A stretch of 64,000 bases of DNA from Maylandia zebra (taxonomy: Eukaryota; Chordata; Actinopteri; Cichliformes; Cichlidae): positions 2,929,454-2,993,453 of the forward strand of contig NC_135167.1 in assembly GCF_041146795.1 (NCBI RefSeq), in the 5' to 3' direction. The notes beneath the pieces were generated by a model. The model worked only from the letters and a program-made list of their open reading frames with translations, was not told where the DNA came from and made no database searches. Shown here in pieces: positions 58,229 to 64,000 of this stretch. The translations under genes and the position numbers were made by a program. Each line of letters opens with the position of its first letter. Position 1 is the stretch's first letter.

Positions 58229-58682
58229 GAAACGATCGGTGAGTCACGCTCAGCTGATGCACGACAAAGGCCGGATGATGATGGAACATGAGCGTGTTTT
58301 ACTCCTGAAGGCACTTTTGGACAAAGTCCACACGGCAGAGATCCGTGACCTCCCCATGCGGACCACAGGGGGAGGCGGGAGCAGCAGCGACGCCGGAGTC
58401 AGGATGCCGGGGGTCGGCCTAGGAATCAACCTCAGCACCACCGGCAGCACCCTGCACTCCAAACCTCCCGGAGGCACCAAGAACCGCCCCATCAGCTTCC
58501 GGCTGGAGGAGGAGGAGGGCACCAACCTGCCACAGGAGACCAACAAGTCGCAGACATACAAAGACGGCGTGAATAAAGTGTCGGGCAAAAAGAAGAAGAA
58601 ATCGAGGGCTGGGAAGAGGAGGGAAGGGGAAAAGAGGAAGAGGAGGGCACGCTATTTGGGGTGGAGGCTGGAGGATGGGTAG
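58229..58682 (+). CDS. pthlh: Parathyroid hormone-related protein (PTHrP), main coding exon
   Basis: PTHrP is a secreted PTH1R ligand acting in cartilage, bone and calcium handling. The exon follows TTCTGTTCAG and begins with one base of a split codon, then KRSVSHAQLMHDKGRMMMEH. KR is the pro-hormone cleavage site. His9, Asp10, Lys11, Gly12, Arg20, Leu24, Leu27, Leu28 and the VHTAEIRD motif of the receptor-binding part are present; position 23 is Leu rather than Phe or Trp. The mid region holds RLEEEEGTNLPQETNKSQTY. A Lys/Arg-rich nuclear-localisation stretch follows (KKKKKSRAGKRREGEKRKRR). The frame ends at TAG 58,680-58,682 soon after, without the usual TRSAW segment. The gene could be either teleost paralogue (a or b). 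Confidence 0.9.
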
Positions 58683-59308
58683 CGGACTCCTCCTGGAGTG
58701 GAGGTCTCTGCTCGGCCTCCAGAGGGCGCTGCATTAAAACGCCGTCAGTCTCTGACGAAGGTGAGTCCAAACAGCTGACCTGGTTTTCAGAACACGTGTG
58801 TGCCGCGTTACAGCCGCAGATACTGCAGAGTGCACTGACTCTGTGCTGTGTCAGTGTTGTGGAGCTGAGATGATGATGATGTCTGAAAAATAGGGCGGTA
58901 CTGAGAGTGGAGAGATATTTTGCTGCTATTGTTAATAATCATCGTCATTACCATTGCATTAATAATATAATCTACAGAACTGATATTGCATTCAGATGTT
59001 TAAACAGTGTGTGTCTTTCAGAAAGACTAAGTTGCAGGCTGACAGGAAGTTGCAGGTTTGCAGAGCGCGCGTTTGCAGAAGTGAAACCGAAAGCAGAGTC
59101 TAAGTGCAGGTTATTCTGAGGAGCTGTTTGGACTAGGTTATTCAAATTTCATTTATATCTTTTATTAAGCTTTTAGTAGAGGTTCTTGATTATAACATTT
59201 ATTCAACATAGTGCATATAGTTTCAGTTAAGTTGTTACACATAAGGATGAGCCTCTGTTCTGGTGAAAGGTCAGAAGTGCAACGGGTGAGATGAGAGAGA
59301 GAGACACA
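58683..59308. other. pthlh 3' flank, no further gene recognised
   Basis: A good donor (GACGAAG|GTGAGT) at about 58,759 could mark an alternative or non-coding splice downstream of the stop. Otherwise I see nothing I can name. Confidence 0.4.
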
Positions 59309-59313
59309 CATAC

Positions 59314-59872
59314 TGTCATGATCCTGGGTCGTTGACCCAGCGTTTTGTGTTGCTTTTTGGGTTCATCTTGTGTTTGGTGTTTATTCTGACTCTGTATTCG
59401 TTCTTTGGGTTGGTTGTCGTGTTTATTGTTCCTACCTGTGTCTCCCCTCTGTGCTCCGTTCAGGTCCCTGCATTTTTGTTGTAAAACAGTCTGTGTGTTT
59501 CCGGTTTTACTTTGTAGGTCTGCCTCTCATCATGTCCATTAGTGTCAGCTGTGTCCACCCCTGCATGTCATCTCCTCATTACCTAGTGTGTATTTATAGT
59601 GTGTGTTGGCTTCTGTTCATCGTCGGATCGTCTGTGTTTCATGGTGTCCTGTTCCTCGTTGGCGTCTCTCTGCCTCCCACCCTGTTCCTATGATCTCCGG
59701 TTTGTTATTTAGTTTTCCCAGTTTAGGTTTCCGTTAGTATTTCTCATGCTTCGTTGTCTGTTTCTGCCACTGTCACCTGTAAATAAATCCTCACTCATAT
59801 CATCAGTCGGCTGCCTGCATTTTGGGTCCTTTTTCCTCCTACACCACACGGCTCACCCCACCAGCCGTGACA
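59314..59872 (+). mobile_element. Solo LTR (559 bp) with 5-bp target duplication
   Basis: It starts TGTCATGATCCTGGGTCG and ends CCAGCCGTGACA (TG...CA). It is flanked on both sides by CATAC (59,309-59,313 and 59,873-59,877). Inside are a possible TATA-like TATTTATAG near 59,593 and AATAAA near 59,783. No internal retrotransposon sequence is adjacent, so it is a recombined solo LTR. The group is unassigned. Confidence 0.8.
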
Positions 59873-60107
59873 CATACAGTTAGTGAGCGTTAGTAGGCGA
59901 GAGAAAATAAGTAAGTAATAAATAAGAAAATAAACCTTATTGACGCTCTGCAGGGCGACAGATTTTACTCTTTGTGAATCCTTGCTCACATCGCTCCCCA
60001 ATGTGCCTTACAAACTTTTTTTTAATGAGTAACCATAGACAATGAGAATATAGCTATGTAATACAGTTAGCATGATTCCCTGAGCTAACAGATCATCTGC
60101 AGAGGTT

Positions 60108-60435
60108 TATTTGAAGAGTTTCAGTCAGGTTTCAGAGCTCAGCACAGCACAGAAACAGCTTTAGTGAAGGTTACAAATGATCTTCTTATGGCCTCTGACA
60201 GTGGACTCATCTCTGTGCTTGTCCTGCTAGACCTCAGTGCAGCGTTCGATACTGTCGACCATAATATCCTATTAGAGCGATTAGAACATGCTGTAGGTAT
60301 TACAGGTACTGTGCTGCAGTGGTTTGTATCATATCTATCTAATAGACTCCAGTTTGTGCATGTAAATGGAGAGTCCTCTTCACACACTGAGGTTAATTAT
60401 GGAGTTCCACAGGGTTCCATGTTAGGACCAACTTG
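60108..60435 (+). mobile_element. L2/Rex-type LINE reverse transcriptase fragment
   Basis: The plus strand reads [40 protein letters not shown] (catalytic motif A) and [12 protein letters not shown] (motif B), then breaks off before the ADD motif. Confidence 0.88.
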
Positions 60436-62940
60436 AACGATAGGCTCAGTATATCATATATACAGTATAAAGTTATCCACAGAATAGGCTCCACAGGTGA
60501 AAAACTACATAAAAATCGGATTCAGGGAATTTCAAACATGGACACAACGCACACAGAAAACTACAGACAGCTGTTAGCGTGCTATCTGGCACTGCACTCC
60601 TGTCAGCACTTTCGGAGTTATAGACCATTTATCACACATACTGGACTGCCCGATCCCTCTATCCCCCAACATTTGCATCCTGGGTTACTTATCAACACTA
60701 CAGTTACAACCCTCCCCTGCTAATGTAATCTCCACATGGATGACTTTTGAAAGTTTCAGAGAGAGTCCCATGGGAAGGGCCCCAGGTCTGAGTGAGCCAA
60801 AAAAAAGAAGTCATCATCGGGACCAAAAATTATTAGCTGTTGCTCATCCACCTGCACACCTCTCGGCTGGCTTCATCTATATGTTCATGTTACACTCTGA
60901 ATCATACCTTTCATCAGTGAAGCTTCCATCTTAACAACAAAGTTACAGTTTACACAGTTTTTAAAATTTGGAATTAGATTTATAGATAAATAAATGCAAA
61001 TAAATGTTAATCTTAATAACTGGTTCCAAAGCTGTACCTATTAAAGTGTCTGGTGATTATCCACCTTCCCCACAAACGTGGAGAAGATGGTTGAGTTGAG
61101 AGAGCACGGAAAAGTGACTCAGCTGCAAACACATACACTGTAAATAGACACTGAAGCTGCTAACCGCTGTGTGTGGGGGTCCTCCTTAACACATTTACAA
61201 TAAAATTATTTGTTCATCATTTAATTCAGTATAAAGGAACTTATGAATGCATCTAGTCTCCTGTGTTTGGGTGAGCAGCTAGAAATAATTGGTGGACAAC
61301 TTGGGTGAGGCAAAAAGTGGCTGTTAGAATAGATGACCAACGTGGAAAAGAGGCAAAGATAAGCTTTCACTGTCCAGATTAAGAAAATGTCCAATGGGGA
61401 AACTACCTGCAGACATTTAATAAAACTCTGTTATCAGTGACTGGAAAATGAAGCCTTTGCATATCAGACAGACTGTACCATTGTACTGTACATAAAGAGA
61501 ATCTGTCTGTCATGAAGGTGGCACGGATGCCCCTCTGGTGGTCCTCCTTGGGCTCTCGCACTCTGGGGCCTCTGGATGTCTGGGGCCTGGATCTCCTCCA
61601 TGCCTGCTTCATGCCCTGTGGGACGGGGCTATGGCTCTCTACATCCTCTTGCAGACCATTACATGTGGAAACCATTTGAATACAAGCGTGCTGATCCACA
61701 CAGGTGTGCACACGGGTGTTCACTGCTCGCAGACTTAAATTACACCTTTCTTGGCTGCTACTTCGAAGCACATTGTGCGCTGTCTGTCCTGCGTGTTGCA
61801 CAACAACATTGAATATTTAGTATTTACTGCTGTTTACACTTAGCTAGATTAATGCGATGGTGTTGTGTTTAGTATGTTGCTTTGGGTTTTTTTGCTTGTT
61901 TTCTATTCTTCTCTCAACAGGTGATCCAGGAGATTTTATTTTATTTTTTTCCCCCTTTCTCACTGTCCCTCTCCCCTTCTGTTTTTCTTTTCCTTCCTCT
62001 TTCTTTCTCCCTTTCCTATCCCTCACTCATGTCTGTCCCGTCTGTAACATCTGAAAATAAAATATAATAAATAATAAAAACAAAGGTCGATCAAATGGAC
62101 CAATACGCCAATGCCACGATGATCCATTTGGCAAAATAAATCCATCGGGTATCCTTGTTGGTCTTCAGACAACAATTCTGACGGCTAAAGAACCAAATGG
62201 GACAGGCAAAAAAAAAAAAGAGAATCTGTCTCCTTTTTCCTGCTGCAGGTGAAGTCTTGAGTTTTTCCAGCTTTGCTAATGAGTGATAAAACAAGACTGG
62301 CTAAACACCTGGCAACAGACCAGGGATACAGGTCTATGTGTTAAATGGCTGTAATGTTTATACATTATGGTTGATCAAAATCAGCAACTAACCCTCTAAA
62401 CAGGAAGTGAGGTCACATCTCAATAACCACTAACATTTATATCATCATACCCTCCTGAAGGTTTTGCATAACCTCTGCTCACACCAATGGTGGTATTTAA
62501 TGTCTTTTTTGAAAAAAAGATTTTTGATTTATACTTTTGTTTGATTCCAAATCTGACAAAAAAAACCATCGATTGATCACATGTACAGTATGATGGCCGT
62601 CAGTTCAACCAGCTGTTGGAAAACAGCTGTTAAAGCAACTAATCAACAATTGTGGGATGAATAAAGCTCTGTAGTACTTGGAGTAATATTTGCTAAAAAC
62701 TGTAACACTGTAGTTGCCAGGAGTGTAGGAAAAAAATGCTTGTATTAAACATCCATGGGTAAAATCTAATAAAGTATTTAGTTTGACAGCAAGAAAAGAA
62801 GTTTGCTGTCATGTCTGATACAAAACAAAGAAACTCCTCTTTTATTCATTTTCCTATCAATACAATATATTTAAAAGTCCAACGGTATTAAAATTCTTGA
62901 CCATGGGTCAATGCAAATCATATTGTGGAGCTGTATAACT
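60436..62940. other. Intergenic region with unclassified repeats
   Basis: The segment about 61,540-62,080 (GGGCTCTCGCACTCTGGGG, pyrimidine-rich TCCCTCTCCCCTTCTG and an AATAAA-rich end) reads like the 3' part of a dispersed retroelement, but I cannot name it. No gene is supported. Confidence 0.4.
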
Positions 62941-62985
62941 AAGGGTCAGTTCAGCTGAGGACTCACACACTCTTCACTCAGCCTG

Positions 62986-64000
62986 ATGGTAAGTTGGTTT
63001 CTGTCTGTATTAGGATGGTGACACATTTGGTGCAGCACAGAATAACCTGTGAACTCAAGTCATGCTGTGATACTGAATTATGTTATTACCTGTAAAGACA
63101 CTGCAGCCTGTAATAGTGGGCTAATTCTTTTTTTCATGTAAAGGGAAGATGATGTATTAAAATGATTTTTATTATTATTATTATGTTCTTTCAGGAAGTC
63201 CTTTGGATGATTGTCCTCACTGTTGGTCTGCTTGGCTCACATTGTGAGGGCGCTATATCCTGTAAAAATGAAGATGATGAAGATGTAGACTGGTAAGACA
63301 ACATTTGAGCTATTCATTCATGTATACTGAATTATACATTAGTAACTTTGGTCTTCAAGTGCTTCAAAGCTGCGCTATGGTACCTTTTACACCTGCGTTT
63401 CAACATAGTCATAGATGATGTTCAGACACTGTAACACTATTTTACACTGTTATTATCAGTTATTTTATATATTTCCATTTCATAAATAACGTCATTTCCA
63501 AGTATGGGAAGTTAAAACAGGGACATTAGACATACCTAATGCATTAAAACACTGAAGACAACACAATACTGTGACACTTGCCTCCTTTCTCCAGCCCTGC
63601 ACATCTATTTTTAACACTCATCTTATTCTCACTTTATTGATCAAAAGAGGAAACATGGAAAGAAAACACTTTGCAAAGTTTCATAAGCTTCATCACATTT
63701 TAGCATCATGAGGAAGCCTGTGGAAAATACTATTCATAAAAGGCTCTGTTATTCATAGTTAAAGGTTTTCAGTCATATCTCTGCTTACTCATACAGGTGC
63801 TTGTGAGACTCGGGTATAACAGAGTTTGTTATTTTCTTCTTCCATGCTCAGTTAAGCTTCTCATCATTTATTGTGATCTTTGAATTTACTGACTTGTCTC
63901 TGACATCACCAGGTTTATTTTGTACAAGGTGAAAAACGGGTTTAACTATGTTTACACTGATTCAACCAACCAGAACCTTAGAAAGACTAACAAGGATGTC
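62986..64000 (+). CDS. Deoxyribonuclease II family gene, first three exons
   Basis: DNase II enzymes are secreted or lysosomal acid endonucleases that degrade DNA of engulfed cells. Exon 1 contributes only ATG (62,986-62,988) before GTAAGT. Exon 2 (63,195-63,292) encodes a signal peptide (EVLWMIVLTVGLLGSHCEG) and the start of the mature protein (AISCKNEDDEDVDW). Exon 3 (63,913 to the window end) continues FILYKVKNGFNYVYTDSTNQ. The C-x(7)-VDWF-x-x-YK pattern is the N-terminal signature of DNase II. All joints are in phase. The catalytic histidines lie beyond the window. I cannot decide between dnase2 and dnase2b. Confidence 0.85.

Noticed and set aside
59370..59693. 107-codon Val/Cys/Phe-rich frame
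   Set aside because: It lies wholly inside the solo LTR.
61403..61801. 132-codon minus-strand frame
   Set aside because: It overlaps a probable retroelement 3' region and shows no recognisable domain.
1..64000. CRISPR arrays, operons and bacterial-type mobile systems
   Set aside because: The split genes and retroelements show vertebrate DNA. The regular repeats are minisatellites without spacers of CRISPR type.
1..64000. tRNA or rRNA genes
   Set aside because: No cloverleaf-consistent gene was found. The only A/B-box-like sequence is the head of the dispersed repeat at 3,492.

Overview
The window is vertebrate genomic DNA from a teleost fish, most likely a percomorph and possibly a cichlid. 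The evidence is GT-AG split genes with vertebrate orthologues, fish-type NLR (FISNA-NACHT) sequences, L2/Rex-type LINE relics, long CA/GT microsatellites and many short fish repeats. The species call is inference.

Left part (1-19,445): two convergent single-copy genes. The 3' part of wdr59 (GATOR2 subunit of the amino-acid/mTORC1 pathway) runs on the plus strand as 20 exons ending at 11,514. The complete 11-exon wdr88 (WD40 protein) runs on the minus strand from 19,445 to 13,016. The exons of both genes join in frame and both look functional.

Middle part (19,575-52,500): a tandem segmental duplication. Unit A (19,575-30,968) holds an intronless gene with a TATA box and a full CRE, encoding an 819-aa protein I cannot assign to a known family. 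It is followed on the opposite strand by a decayed NLR gene. Unit B (30,978-52,500) repeats this, with differences. Its upstream part is separated from the gene by about 13.2 kb of foreign, TE-rich DNA whose two ends are inverted copies of one repeat family. Its gene copy has a duplicated N-terminal module and a nonsense codon. Its NLR relic is shortened further. The 13.2-kb block holds a third, fragmentary gene copy (42,390-43,444), a 2.14-kb tandem duplication, a hAT-like MITE with a minisatellite core, an approximately 18-bp minisatellite of about 45 units, and a spliced-looking exon resembling DUF4806.

Right part (52,501-64,000): TE relics (hAT with BED finger, a 5'-truncated LINE), the main exon of a parathyroid hormone-related protein gene (pthlh, 58,229-58,682), a solo LTR with a 5-bp target duplication, another LINE fragment, and the first three exons of a DNase II gene that continues past the window.

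The most unusual content is the duplicated intronless gene family. It has a CRE/TATA promoter, a 63-bp coding minisatellite carrying S-P-x-K/R sites, and clear traces of module gain or loss by unequal recombination.
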